Assembly (NCBI GenBank): GCA_030037895.1
Contig: JASHPW010000020.1
Location: 1 to 60,816 of the forward strand
Direction of reading: 5' to 3'
DNA from: Xanthobacteraceae bacterium
Lineage (GTDB): Bacteria; Pseudomonadota; Alphaproteobacteria; Rhizobiales; Xanthobacteraceae
DNA: 60,816 nucleotides
Part shown: positions 45,703 to 55,452 of the stretch, piece after piece
Position numbering within the stretch: position 1 is the stretch's first letter
Layout of the letters: every line of letters starts with the position of its first letter
Program-made: the position numbers and the translations under genes
Notes under the pieces: model-generated
Databases searched by the model: none
What the model was told of the DNA's origin: nothing
The model's input: only the letters and a program-made list of their open reading frames with translations

Positions 45703-46752
45703 CTATCCCGCGGCCTTCGGTGCCGCGCTCTCGTCGGCCGGCTTGTCGGAGACTCCCGCTTCGGCGAACGTCGCCATGCCGGTGTGGCAGGCGAGCGCCG
45801 CGCGCAGGATCAATAGCGCCACCGCGGCGCCGGAGCCTTCGCCAAGCCGCATGTTGAGATCGACCAGCGGCTTTAGGCCGAGTTCATCGAGCAGCATCCG
45901 ATGCCCGGCTTCGGCCGAGACATGACCGGCGAGCGTGTGGGCGAGCGTATCGCTGCGCAGCTTCCAGAGCGGCGCCACCGCGGCGGTGCACACGAAGCCG
46001 TCAAGCAAGACCGGAATGTTGTGGCGCCGCGCCGCCAATGCGGCGCCGAGGATGGCGGCAAGTTCGCGGCCGCCGAGAGCGGCGGCGAGTGCCAGCGGAT
46101 CGGCGAGCGAGGCGGCGTGGCGGGCGAGCGCGCGGTCGATGACCATGCGCTTGCGCTCCAATCCGTCGTCGTCAACGCCGGTGCCGCGGCCGGCCCAGCG
46201 CGCGCCGCCGCCGCCGAACAACGCCGCGGCAATCGCCGCCGCCGCCGTGGTGTTGCCGATGCCCATCTCGCCGAGGCAGAGGAGATCGGCCTGCGGCGAG
46301 GCCGCCTCGTAGCCGGTCGCCACCGCATCGAGGAACTCCCGTTCCGCGAGCGCCGGCCCGACCGTGAAGTCGGCGGTCGGCGCATCGAGCGCCAACGGAA
46401 TGACCCGCAGCTCGGCCCCGGCGGCGCGCGCGAGCTGGTTGATGGCGGCGCCGCCGGCGGCGAAGTTCGCGACCATCTGCGCCGTGACCTCGGCGGGATA
46501 GGCGGAGACGCCCTGCGCGGTCACGCCGTGATTGCCGGCGAAGACGAGAATATCGACGCGATCGAGCCGCGGCGGTGCACGGCCCTGCCAGTGCGCGAGG
46601 AAGGCGACCAAATCCTCGAGCCGGCCGAGGCTGCGCGGCGGCTTGGTCAGCGTGTCTTCGCGCTGAGCGACCGCTGTGCTCGCGGCCGGATGCCCGCCCG
46701 GCAGATCGAGGCATAAGGCGCGCAGATCGGCAAGTGAGGTAAAATTCGTCAT
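45703..46752 (-). CDS. cobT: Nicotinate-nucleotide-dimethylbenzimidazole phosphoribosyltransferase
   Basis: A 349-residue CobT (CobU in the aerobic-pathway naming) that makes alpha-ribazole phosphate for the lower ligand of cobalamin. Recognisable motifs: LTKPPRSLGRLEDL, VFAGNHGVTAQGVSAYP, CLGEMGIGNTTAAAA, and the catalytic glutamate region 'MRLGEGSGAAVALLILRAA' near the C-terminus. The ATG at 46752 is preferred over an upstream ATG at 46866, which would overlap cobS. It diverges from cobS over 86 bases. Confidence 0.94.
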   Translation of the reverse strand: MTNFTSLADLRALCLDLPGGHPAASTAVAQREDTLTKPPRSLGRLEDLVAFLAHWQGRAPPRLDRVDILVFAGNHGVTAQGVSAYPAEVTAQMVANFAAGGAAINQLARAAGAELRVIPLALDAPTADFTVGPALAEREFLDAVATGYEAASPQADLLCLGEMGIGNTTAAAAIAAALFGGGGARWAGRGTGVDDDGLERKRMVIDRALARHAASLADPLALAAALGGRELAAILGAALAARRHNIPVLLDGFVCTAAVAPLWKLRSDTLAHTLAGHVSAEAGHRMLLDELGLKPLVDLNMRLGEGSGAAVALLILRAALACHTGMATFAEAGVSDKPADESAAPKAAG

Positions 46753-46838
46753 CACTGATTCCCCCGCGTTGCGTCGGATTTCTAACAAATCCGCCGCGGC
46801 GCGGCCATAAGCGCGACGGCTGAAGACGGGAGCGGACA

Positions 46839-47615
46839 ATGGCGACATCCGAGGCACCAAGCCCATGGCTCGCGGAGCGCGTCCACGAGCTCAATGTGAG
46901 CATTCTGTTTTCGACGCGGCTGCCGTTTACGCGCGCGGCGCCGGTCACCGGCGCCGCCATCGCGCAGGCGACCTGGGCGCTGCCGCTCGCCGGCATTGTC
47001 GTCGGCGTCATCGGCGCGGTGGTCTTTGCCCTGGCGCGCCGGGCGGGATTGCCGGCCTGGCCGGCCGCGGCGCTGACGGTCGCCGCGACCTTGGCGGTGA
47101 CCGGCTGCCTGCATGAGGACGGATTGGCCGACGCGACGGACGGATTCGGCGGCGGCAAGACGCGCGAGGCCAAGCTCGCGATCATGCGCGACAGCCGCAT
47201 CGGCACTTACGGCGTCTGCGCCCTGGCGATCTCGATCCTCATCCGCGCCGGCGCCCTGGCGAGCCTCGCCGATCCGGAATCGGTTGCGGCGGCGCTGATC
47301 GCCGCGCACGCCGGCGGCCGCGCGGCCATGCCGCTGTTCATGTTTTTCGTGCCGCCGGCGCGCAGCGACGGCTTGTCTTTCGCGGCCGGGCATCCGCCGG
47401 GCGCGCGCGTCGCCGTCGCCGCCGTGCTCGGCCTGGTGATTCTCGATCTTTGCCTCGGCTTCGTGCCGGCAGCCGCGGCGATGATCCTGCTCGCGATCGT
47501 CATCGCGCTGATGGCGCGATTGAGCCTCGGCCAGATCGGCGGCCAGACCGGCGATGTCATCGGCGCGCTCGAGCAGGTGAGCGAGATGGTTATCCTGCTC
47601 GTCGCGCTACGCTGA
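46839..47615 (+). CDS. cobS: Adenosylcobinamide-GDP ribazoletransferase
   Basis: A 258-residue membrane enzyme that joins alpha-ribazole to adenosylcobinamide-GDP in the last step of cobalamin assembly. The metal-binding signature H-E-D-G-L-A-D-A-T-D-G-F-G-G-G is at about residues 90-104, followed by 'MRDSRIGTYGVCAL'. Several hydrophobic helices surround it. Together with divergent cobT it covers nucleotide-loop assembly; no cobalamin riboswitch fits the 86-base gap. Confidence 0.94.
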   Translation: MATSEAPSPWLAERVHELNVSILFSTRLPFTRAAPVTGAAIAQATWALPLAGIVVGVIGAVVFALARRAGLPAWPAAALTVAATLAVTGCLHEDGLADATDGFGGGKTREAKLAIMRDSRIGTYGVCALAISILIRAGALASLADPESVAAALIAAHAGGRAAMPLFMFFVPPARSDGLSFAAGHPPGARVAVAAVLGLVILDLCLGFVPAAAAMILLAIVIALMARLSLGQIGGQTGDVIGALEQVSEMVILLVALR

Positions 47616-47708
47616 TGTTGCCATTGCGGGCGCAACGACGCCATCCGGCGTGGCGCGGCAGATGCGGATTGCCGCGTCGCTATTATGCCCGCCGCAACGA
47701 AGCTGCGG

Positions 47709-49244
47709 TCAGGTGATCGCATCCTTGTGCGGGCTCACATAGCGGGCGCCGGCGAGCACGCCGAGCGCGATCACAGCCGGGCCGATGGCGAGCCATGGGC
47801 TGGCGGCGGCGACCGCGGCGGTCCCGGCCCAGCCGATCGAGGAAAAGGCCTCGGCGAAAGTCGCGACCCGCGAGGAGACTTGGCGGCGACGGAACTGGCT
47901 GCGTTTGGCCTGGCTGCGGAACCAGAGCTGGATGGCGGTCGCCGAAACGGACGCGATGACAATGCCGCCGCCGGTGACCAACGCATGCCGCGGCGAGGCG
48001 ACGGCGAGCGCCGCGACCAGCGGGGCGAAGACAAGCGCGATGACGCCGAGCACCGCCTCGACCTTGGCGCGCAGAACGAGGCGCGGGCGAACCGGCGCCG
48101 CGGCGACGAGATCGGGCGCGTCCTCGCCCGAGATCGTGAGCCAGGCGAGGCCGCCGGCAAGCTGTCCCGCCGCCATGACCAGCACCGGCACCAGGAGGTT
48201 GAACGCGCCGCCGCCGCCACCGGTCGCGAAACTGCGCCAGAGCAGGACCGCCGGAGGGATGAGATAGAGCATCTGCATGAGCGTCTGCGACACGAGCCAG
48301 GGATCGCGCCGCAGCAAGATCCATTCCTTGCGCCGCAGCGCGCGCCGCGGCGTCATCGGGCGAAAAACGGCCGGCCGCGCTTCGCTCACGCGGGAATCGC
48401 CGGCGCCGGTCGCGGCCACGGCATACTCGCCGAAGCGCGGAGCGACCGCGGCGATGGCGGCGCCGAGAAGGACGACGCCGGCGGCCAGCACGCCTATGAG
48501 CGCGCCGCCGTCGCCGAGGACGGCGCGTGCCGGCCACCAGAGAACGTTCCCGGCATCCGGCGTGAACGCCAGCACCGCGGCCGACTGCACCACGTCGGTC
48601 CGCGACATTGTTCCGTAGGACAAGATCGCCGCGACCTGCAGGCCGATCACGAAAGCGGCGCCGATCGCGGCGGCGACGATTTGCGCCATCAGGCGCGTGC
48701 GTTTCGGACCGATGGCGCGAAACAGCGCGACCGTCAGCGCCACCGCCAGCGCGGTCGCAGTGGCGCCCATGGCGAAGATGACGCCGTAAGCGCCGAGCCA
48801 ATGCCAGCCGCCGCGCACCACCAGCATGTCGATGAACGGTGCGGCGAGCGGCAGCGCCATCATCGCGACCACGAGCGCGACGGTCGAGATGCGCACGGCG
48901 AAGACCTTATGCGCCGCAACCGGCGAGGCGAGTATGAGATCGAGGTCGGAGCGCGCATAGAAGGCGCGCGTCATCGACTCCATCGCCTGCGACACCATCA
49001 GCAGCCATGACAGCAGCACGGTCGCCGTGATCGCGATCAGCATCGGCTTGTCGGCCGCGGCCGCGGCGTAGCGGCCGACCATGAAATAGGCGACGGCGTG
49101 CATGGCGATCACGAAGGCGACGAAGCCGATGGTGACGCTGCGCAGGCGCGCGCGCCGGCCGGCGGTCATCATGGCGAGCCAATCGCGCCAAGCGAGCCGC
49201 GATTCGTGCCGCGCAAACCAGACGACGGTGCCGGACTCGATCAT
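47709..49244 (-). CDS. ABC transporter membrane protein (ABC-2 type exporter partner)
   Basis: A 511-residue membrane protein with roughly twelve hydrophobic segments in two halves separated by a basic loop (about residues 270-300). The N-terminal half carries 'SDLDLILASPVAAHKVFAVR', resembling the cytoplasmic coupling stretch of large ABC-2-like permeases. It lies downstream of an ABC ATPase gene on the same strand with a 151-base, repeat-containing gap, so the two probably form one exporter. The exported substrate is unknown. Confidence 0.8.
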   Translation of the reverse strand: MIESGTVVWFARHESRLAWRDWLAMMTAGRRARLRSVTIGFVAFVIAMHAVAYFMVGRYAAAAADKPMLIAITATVLLSWLLMVSQAMESMTRAFYARSDLDLILASPVAAHKVFAVRISTVALVVAMMALPLAAPFIDMLVVRGGWHWLGAYGVIFAMGATATALAVALTVALFRAIGPKRTRLMAQIVAAAIGAAFVIGLQVAAILSYGTMSRTDVVQSAAVLAFTPDAGNVLWWPARAVLGDGGALIGVLAAGVVLLGAAIAAVAPRFGEYAVAATGAGDSRVSEARPAVFRPMTPRRALRRKEWILLRRDPWLVSQTLMQMLYLIPPAVLLWRSFATGGGGGAFNLLVPVLVMAAGQLAGGLAWLTISGEDAPDLVAAAPVRPRLVLRAKVEAVLGVIALVFAPLVAALAVASPRHALVTGGGIVIASVSATAIQLWFRSQAKRSQFRRRQVSSRVATFAEAFSSIGWAGTAAVAAASPWLAIGPAVIALGVLAGARYVSPHKDAIT

Positions 49245-49263
49245 TGGGTCTTATTCGCGCGTC

Positions 49264-49296
49264 ATTCCGGGGCGGGCAAAGCGCAAACCCCGGAAT
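49264..49296. repeat. ATTCCGGGG palindromic repeat, copy 1
   Basis: A perfect inverted repeat ATTCCGGGG (49264-49272) and CCCCGGAAT (49288-49296), in the gap between the ABC ATPase and its membrane partner. A related copy is at 54641-54683. Confidence 0.75.
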
Positions 49297-49395
49297 CCAT
49301 AACCACGATCAGTACGGAACCGGGACCGGCTGCGGTCATGGATTGCGGACAACCGCTGCGCGGTTTGCGGAACGACATGTGAGAAGATCGAATAG

Positions 49396-50205
<810 letters not shown>

Positions 50206-50318
50206 GACGTCGACAGACTAGCGAACAGAGGTTTCAGCGCAGTGAATCGGTTACTGCGTTTTCGCGGCGAACGGTTAAAGCTTGTTGCGCGCGGCGCAAT
50301 TCGCTGCACCATCGCGCC

Positions 50319-50666
50319 TTAGCGCACGACGCTGCCGAACCCGAATACCCCGAAGAAGACCTGGCGTGCGTCCTTCAACCAGACGGGATCTGCATCGCCG
50401 ATACGCCCGGCGATGATGCTCTTATTGATTGTAGCTATCTTGTCGAAGCGCACCGAGGACACGACCTTGAGCCCGGTTCTGGCCGTCGGCGCCATCGTCA
50501 TGGCATCGGAATCCTTACGAGGGGCCGAGGTGATATAAGCGACTATAACGTCTGTCCGCCGATCGTTATCGGTGGAGATAACCAGTGCCGGGCGGCGCTT
50601 GGCGGCGGTCAAGTCGGTGAAAGGGAAATCGGTGAGCACGATTGCCCCAAAGGGAATTGCCGTCAC
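50319..50666 (-). CDS. PemK/MazF-family toxin of a type II toxin-antitoxin system
   Basis: A 115-residue protein with the PemK/MazF fold (PF02452). It starts with the barrel strand 'FGAIVLTDFPFTDL' and has 'AKRRPALVISTDN', where the conserved R-P-A/V-L motif holds the catalytic arginine, then 'VVSSVRFDKIATINKSII'. MazF-type toxins are mRNA endoribonucleases. Its ATG overlaps the upstream small gene's stop (ATGA, 50663-50666), the usual antitoxin-toxin coupling. Confidence 0.85.
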   Translation of the reverse strand: MTAIPFGAIVLTDFPFTDLTAAKRRPALVISTDNDRRTDVIVAYITSAPRKDSDAMTMAPTARTGLKVVSSVRFDKIATINKSIIAGRIGDADPVWLKDARQVFFGVFGFGSVVR

Positions 50667-50884
50667 GGGCGGAAGCGCTCGACCAGGTCGGCATCGTTAT
50701 ACAAATCGGGCTCTTCAGCCAGCCAATCGAACGCGCCTCCCGCAGCATTGACCGCCGTAAGAGAGGGCTCTTGCGCTTCGATGCTTTCAACGACAACACG
50801 CAATCGCTGATGCGGCGGTACGCCGCGCCGGCGCAGTTCTTCCGTCACCTTGCCGGCCTCGATGTCGTTCAGAATCTGTCTCAT
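50663..50884 (-). CDS. Putative antitoxin paired with the PemK/MazF-like toxin
   Basis: A 73-residue acidic protein upstream of, and overlapping, the toxin gene. The ATG at 50884 is preferred over a start 12 codons earlier. The sequence has an N-terminal helical region (MRQILNDIEAGKVTEELRRR), a short strand-like R-L-R-V-V-V-E-S, and an acidic Trp/Tyr-containing C-terminus likely to bind the toxin. I do not recognise a named antitoxin family; the assignment rests on position and size. Confidence 0.7.
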   Translation of the reverse strand: MRQILNDIEAGKVTEELRRRGVPPHQRLRVVVESIEAQEPSLTAVNAAGGAFDWLAEEPDLYNDADLVERFRP

Positions 50885-50953
50885 GGAGCTAAATTTAGCT
50901 CGACGCTGATGCGGCGGCAATGGAGTTCGCGGGCGCGCCGACGACGCCGCGCT

Positions 50954-53233
50954 TCATCCGCTGACGTTATAGGCGGCGAGCGCCGCCATGTTGACGAGCT
51001 GGGCGTCGTTCGCCGACAGCGGCACGATCTGCACGGAGCGGTCGAGGCCGACCAGCAACGGGCCGATCACGGTCGCACCGCCGAGCTCCATCACCATCTT
51101 GGTGGCGATCGAGGCGGAGTGGAACGCCGGCATGATCAGCACATTGGCGGGTCCGGACAGGCGGCAGAACGGATAGGCCTCGCGCAGCTCCATGTTGAGC
51201 GCCACGTCGGCCGCCATCTCGCCGTCATATTCGAAATTGACCCGCTGGCGATCGAGCAGCCGCACCGCCTCCTGCACGCGCTCGGACCGTTCGCCGGGGG
51301 GATGGCCGAACGTCGAGAAGGCGAGCAAGGCGAGCCGCGGCTCGTAGCCGAGCGCGCGCGCCACCTGCGCCGCCTCGATGGCGATTTCGGCGATGTCGGC
51401 GGCGTCGGGCATCTCGGTTACCGCAGTGTCGGCGACCAGCACCGTGCGTTCGCGCGCGAGTACGAGCGACACGCCCATCACCCGGTGGCCGGGCTTGGGA
51501 TCGATGCAGCGCCGCACGTCCTCGAGCGCGACCGAGAAATTGCGGGTAACGCCGGTGACCATGGCGTCGGCGTCGCCGAGCGCGACCATGCAGGCGGCGA
51601 AATGATTGCGGTCCTGGTTGACCAGCCGCTGGCAATCGCGCTGCAGGAAACCCCGGCGCTGCAGACGCTCGTAGAGATAGGCGGCATAGGCGGCGGTGCG
51701 CGAGGACATGGCCGCGTTGATGATTTCGATGCCGCCGCCAAGCTCGACGCCGAGGCTCTGCGCCGTCTCGCGCACGCGCGCCTCGCGGCCGACCAACAGC
51801 GCCGAGCCAAGCCCCTGGTGCACGAAGCTCGCCGCCGCGCGGATCACCTGCTCCTCCTCGCCCTCGGCGAAAACCACGCGCCGCGGTTGCCGGCGCAGGC
51901 GCTCGAACACCCGCTGCAGCACGCCGGCGACCGGATCGCGCCGGGTGCGCAATTGTTGCCGATAGGCGTCCATATCGACGATCGGCCGCCGCGCCACCTT
52001 CGAATCCATTGCCGCCTTCGCCACCGCCGGCGGAATGTGCGAAATGAGACGCGGATCGAACGGCACCGGGATGATGTAATCGGGGCCGTATTTCGGCCGC
52101 GCACCGTAGGCGGCCGCGACCTCGTCGGGCACGTCCTCGCGCGCGAGCTCGGCCAGCGCCTGCGCCGCCGCGATCTTCATCTCCATGTTGATCGCCCGCG
52201 CGCGCACGTCGAGCGCGCCGCGGAAGATGTAGGGGAAGCCGAGCACGTTGTTGATCTGATTGGGATAGTCGGAGCGTCCGGTGGCCATGATGGCGTCGGA
52301 ACGCACCGCGGCGACGTCCTCGACGGTGATTTCGGGATCGGGATTGGCCATGGCGAAGATGATCGGCTTCTCCGCCATCGACTTCACCATGGCCTGCGTC
52401 ACCGCGCCTTTCACCGAGAGGCCGACGAACACGTCGGCGCTGTCGAGCGCCTCGGCCAGCGTGCGCGCCTTGGTTTTGGCGGCAAAGGCCGACTTCCACT
52501 GATTCATGCCGTCGCGGCGACCTTCATAGATGACGCCCTTGGTGTCGCAGAGGATGAGGTTCTCGGGGCGAAAGCCGATCGCGCGCAGCAGTTCGAGGCA
52601 GGCGATGCCGGCGGCGCCGGCGCCGTTGCAGACGAGCTTGGTCGCCGCGATCTCGCGGCCGGTGAGGTGCAGCGCGTTGATCAGCCCGGCGGCGGCGATG
52701 ATGGCGGTGCCGTGCTGATCGTCGTGAAAGACCGGAACGTCGAGCAGTTCGCGCAGCCTTTGCTCGATGATGAAGCATTGCGGCGCCTTGATGTCCTCCA
52801 GATTAATGCCGCCCCAGCTCTTGCCGAGCAATTTGACGCAGTCGACGAAGGCGTCCGTATCCTCGGTCGAGACCTCGAGATCGATGGAGTCGATGTCGGC
52901 AAAGCGTTTGAACAGCACCGATTTGCCTTCCATCACCGGCTTCGCCGCCAGCGCGCCGCGATTGCCGAGGCCGAGAATGGCGGTGCCGTTGGTGATGACC
53001 GCGACGAAGTTGCCCTTGGTCGTGTAATCGTAGGCGCGGCTCTCGTCCTCGGCGATGGCGAGCACCGGAACGGCGACGCCCGGCGAATAGGCGAGCGACA
53101 GGTCGCGCTGCGTCGCCATCGGTTTCGTCGCCACGACTTCGAGCTTTCCCGGCCGGCCCTGGCTGTGAAACAGCAGCGCCTCCTGATCGGTGAAAGTCGG
53201 CCGGGACGTGCGGTCGCCGCTTTTCGGAGCCAT
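50954..53233 (-). CDS. maeB: NADP-dependent malic enzyme with C-terminal phosphotransacetylase domain
   Basis: A 759-residue MaeB-type protein. Residues up to about 430 are malic enzyme: Y-S-P-G-V-A-V-P-V, the catalytic region K-G-N-F-V-A-V-I-T-N-G, 'VFHDDQHGTAIIAAAGLINA' and the Rossmann motif G-A-G-A-A-G. The remainder matches a phosphate acetyltransferase domain, which in this family is regulatory rather than catalytic. It decarboxylates malate to pyruvate, linking the TCA cycle with NADPH supply. AAGGA precedes the ATG. Confidence 0.95.
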   Translation of the reverse strand: MAPKSGDRTSRPTFTDQEALLFHSQGRPGKLEVVATKPMATQRDLSLAYSPGVAVPVLAIAEDESRAYDYTTKGNFVAVITNGTAILGLGNRGALAAKPVMEGKSVLFKRFADIDSIDLEVSTEDTDAFVDCVKLLGKSWGGINLEDIKAPQCFIIEQRLRELLDVPVFHDDQHGTAIIAAAGLINALHLTGREIAATKLVCNGAGAAGIACLELLRAIGFRPENLILCDTKGVIYEGRRDGMNQWKSAFAAKTKARTLAEALDSADVFVGLSVKGAVTQAMVKSMAEKPIIFAMANPDPEITVEDVAAVRSDAIMATGRSDYPNQINNVLGFPYIFRGALDVRARAINMEMKIAAAQALAELAREDVPDEVAAAYGARPKYGPDYIIPVPFDPRLISHIPPAVAKAAMDSKVARRPIVDMDAYRQQLRTRRDPVAGVLQRVFERLRRQPRRVVFAEGEEEQVIRAAASFVHQGLGSALLVGREARVRETAQSLGVELGGGIEIINAAMSSRTAAYAAYLYERLQRRGFLQRDCQRLVNQDRNHFAACMVALGDADAMVTGVTRNFSVALEDVRRCIDPKPGHRVMGVSLVLARERTVLVADTAVTEMPDAADIAEIAIEAAQVARALGYEPRLALLAFSTFGHPPGERSERVQEAVRLLDRQRVNFEYDGEMAADVALNMELREAYPFCRLSGPANVLIMPAFHSASIATKMVMELGGATVIGPLLVGLDRSVQIVPLSANDAQLVNMAALAAYNVSG

Positions 53234-53543
53234 TTCAATTCCTTGCCAGTGGCGTGCAACAGTCGGATGGAGGGCGGAGCGACGTTAGCGGAAGCGATGG
53301 CCTGTGCTCAAGAGATCAAGCGACGCGCGGCCGCACGCGCGACGGTGCAAAAATACGCCGCATGGTCACACATTGAACACGCCGGCATGGCGGAGTAATG
53401 CCTGCCTGGACCACTGCTCATCGCGTTGATCCGGTCTCCCGCTCATCCCATGCAAGCGGGGGTCCTAAGGAGGGCTGCCGTTGTCGCGGCATTTGATCGA
53501 ACGTGCGCTCTGAATTGTCAATCGACCGCACGCGGGCACAGCC
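53234..53543. other. 310-base intergenic region upstream of a small membrane protein
   Basis: It separates the divergent maeB and the small membrane protein gene. A 33-codon frame at 53297-53398 lacks a ribosome-binding site and looks accidental. A short inverted repeat (CCCGCT near 53443 with AGCGGG about 11 bases on) is the only structure seen. Confidence 0.35.
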
Positions 53544-53861
53544 ATGATCAGGTTTCTGCTGCGTTTCATCGGATTCTGCCTGTTGGCCACGGCCTTCTTC
53601 TTCTTCGTCTATGACGGGGAAAGAACCATCGCCAACCAGCACGTGGTCTACATCAAGGTCGACGAGATGTGGGCCATGGTCGACCAGACCAGCCTCAACC
53701 TCGCGCAGGCTTGGCTGAAGCAGAAAGCGCTGTGGGCTTGGGACCCCTACGTGCAGAAATTCCTGGATTTGCCGACATGGGCCGTGCTCGGGGTCGTCGC
53801 CATGATCCTGATCGTGCTCGGCCGCAAGAAGAAGCCGCTCATCGGCTATGCGCGCAACTGA
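53544..53861 (+). CDS. Conserved small membrane protein of unknown function
   Basis: A 105-residue protein with one N-terminal and one C-terminal hydrophobic segment ([39 protein letters not shown]) around a 50-residue probably periplasmic middle (ISVDEMW-type helix). The C-terminus is basic. It ends 23 bases before mtgA on the same strand, an arrangement that suggests a link to peptidoglycan or envelope assembly, though I cannot name the family. Confidence 0.72.
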   Translation: MIRFLLRFIGFCLLATAFFFFVYDGERTIANQHVVYIKVDEMWAMVDQTSLNLAQAWLKQKALWAWDPYVQKFLDLPTWAVLGVVAMILIVLGRKKKPLIGYARN

Positions 53862-53884
53862 GCGCACGGTCGGTGCGCTCGGTC

Positions 53885-54895
53885 ATGCGGCCCGCCTTGC
53901 GACGTTTGTTCGTTGCCGCGGCCGTCATCGTCTTGGCCGCGCTTCTTCTGCCGTATCTGATCGCGCCGCTCTATCGCTTCGTACAGCCGGTGTCGACGCT
54001 GATGCTGTGGCGCTGGATCACCGGCGCGCGCGTCGAGCGCATCGTCGTTCCGCTCGGCCGCATCGCGCCGGCGCTGCCGCTCGCCGTGATCGTCGCCGAG
54101 GATGGCAGCTTCTGCCACAACCGCGGCATCGACCTCGGCGCGATGCGGGAGGCGTTGGAGGAAGCCGACGACATCGGCGCGGCGCGCGGCGGTTCGACCA
54201 TCACGCAGCAGACGGTCAAGAACCTGTTCCTTTGGCCCGGCCGCAGCATTCTGCGCAAAGCGCTCGAAATCCCGCTCGCGCTCTGGATGAATGTGGTGCT
54301 GCCGAAGCGGCGGGTGATCGAGATCTACCTCAACATCGCCGAATGGGGCCCCGACGGCGAATTCGGCGCCGAGGCCGGCGCTCGCTTTGCCTTCGGCAAG
54401 TCGGCGCGCGACCTCAGCGCCCGCGAAGCCGCGGAACTCGCTGCCATCCTGCCCAATCCGGTCCGCCGCAGCGCCCGGGCGCCGAGCACGCTGGTACGCC
54501 GGCTCGCCGGCCTCTATGCCTACCGCGCCGCCGCCCATCCCGCGCTCGACGCCTGTATCCGCGCCCGCACGCCCCAGTCCCGACTTTCGATGTTTCGCTG
54601 GCTTCCCCCGCATCATTCTTCTATAAGCCCGGCTTCCGTCATTCCGGGGCGTGCAGCCAAGGTGCTTCGTGGTGCCCCGGAACGACGAGCCGTTTGCGGA
54701 GAGACGATCATGGCCGTGCCGAAGAGAAAAATATCGCCGTCCAAGCGCGGCATGCGCCGCTCCGCCGACGCGCTCAAGCGCCCGACCTACATCGAGGATA
54801 AGGATTCCGGCGAATTACGCCGCCCGCACCACATCGACCTCAAGACCGGCATGTATCGCGGCCGGCAAGTGCTAGACAAGAAGACGGAGGCGTAG
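53885..54895 (+). CDS. mtgA: Monofunctional peptidoglycan glycosyltransferase, reading in frame into rpmF
   Basis: The first ~225 residues are a family 51 transglycosylase: a membrane anchor ([20 protein letters not shown]), then the catalytic glutamate motif A-E-D-G-S-F and [13 protein letters not shown], and [11 protein letters not shown]. It polymerises lipid II. No stop codon follows; the frame continues through a ~50-codon stretch made largely of an ATTCCGGGG-type repeat and runs in phase through all of L32 to the TAG at 54893-54895. A 336-residue MtgA-L32 fusion would result if translated as read. The repeat probably removed the original stop. The ATG at 53885 gives the expected length; earlier in-frame starts are unlikely. 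Confidence 0.85.
   Translation: MRPALRRLFVAAAVIVLAALLLPYLIAPLYRFVQPVSTLMLWRWITGARVERIVVPLGRIAPALPLAVIVAEDGSFCHNRGIDLGAMREALEEADDIGAARGGSTITQQTVKNLFLWPGRSILRKALEIPLALWMNVVLPKRRVIEIYLNIAEWGPDGEFGAEAGARFAFGKSARDLSAREAAELAAILPNPVRRSARAPSTLVRRLAGLYAYRAAAHPALDACIRARTPQSRLSMFRWLPPHHSSISPASVIPGRAAKVLRGAPERRAVCGETIMAVPKRKISPSKRGMRRSADALKRPTYIEDKDSGELRRPHHIDLKTGMYRGRQVLDKKTEA
54641..54683. repeat. ATTCCGGGG palindromic repeat, copy 2 (inside the mtgA-rpmF frame)
   Basis: An inverted repeat ATTCCGGGGC (54641-54650) and GCCCCGGAAC (54674-54683), one mismatch. It sits between the end of the MtgA domain and the rpmF start. Confidence 0.75.
54710..54895 (+). CDS. rpmF: 50S ribosomal protein L32
   Basis: A 61-residue L32: [16 protein letters not shown], then [15 protein letters not shown]. 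It has its own ribosome-binding site (GGAGAG, 7-8 bases before the ATG), so it should be made separately even though the mtgA frame reads into it. It is shorter than zinc-ribbon forms and lacks their CxxC pairs, as usual for alphaproteobacteria. Confidence 0.95.
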   Translation: MAVPKRKISPSKRGMRRSADALKRPTYIEDKDSGELRRPHHIDLKTGMYRGRQVLDKKTEA

Positions 54896-54999
54896 GCCTT
54901 GTGGCGCGGACCATGGCGCGCCCGCTGGAGAATGGGCGAGGAGGCGGATAGACTCCGGGAGAGCCGCTAAAGGACGCGGCCTCGGCCGACGGACGCGCC

Positions 55000-55410
55000 A
55001 TGTTCGCTCTTGGCTTTCCGCTGCTCCTCGTTCCCTTCGCCCTCTACAACATGATTGCGCTTCTCATGCCCGGCGTGGCCTGGACCGCCCCGGTGACGAC
55101 GGTGCACATGATGTCCGGGCAAGACTGGGTGCCGACCTGGGAAGACCTGCTCATCGCCTTCGCCGTCCTGCTGCTCGCGGTCGAGATCATAAAAGCGACG
55201 CGGATCGGCGTGCGCACGATCATCGATCACATGCTGGCGATGCTGTTGTTCATCGCCATGCTGGTCGAATTCCTGCTGGTGCCGAGGGCCGCAACATCGA
55301 CCTTCTTCCTGCTGACGGTGATCGCCGCCGTCGATGTGCTGGTCGGCTTCACCGTCGGCATCCGCAGCGCGCAGCGTCAGGTCAAAATCGAATCCGAACG
55401 GCCCGCCTGA
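55000..55410 (+). CDS. Conserved membrane protein of unknown function
   Basis: A 136-residue protein with about four hydrophobic helices: FALGFPLLLVPFALYNMIAL, LLIAFAVLLLAVEIIKAT, MLAMLLFIAMLVEFLLV and FFLLTVIAAVDVLVGF. Charged residues lie in the loops, and the C-terminus is cytoplasmic and mixed-charge. I do not recognise a functional family. It lies about 100 bases after rpmF on the same strand. Confidence 0.75.
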   Translation: MFALGFPLLLVPFALYNMIALLMPGVAWTAPVTTVHMMSGQDWVPTWEDLLIAFAVLLLAVEIIKATRIGVRTIIDHMLAMLLFIAMLVEFLLVPRAATSTFFLLTVIAAVDVLVGFTVGIRSAQRQVKIESERPA

Positions 55411-55452
55411 GGCCGCGTCCACGCGTCCCTTGCCGCGAAAAGCCGGATCGGT

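Noticed and set aside
46753..46838. Cobalamin riboswitch between cobT and cobS
   Set aside because: The gap is only 86 bases and I see no B12-box or riboswitch-like stems.
50642..53398. A 918-codon open frame on the plus strand opposite maeB
   Set aside because: It lies antisense to a certain gene, is rich in Arg, His, Gly and Asp, and shows no domain. Long antisense frames are expected from codon bias in GC-rich genes.
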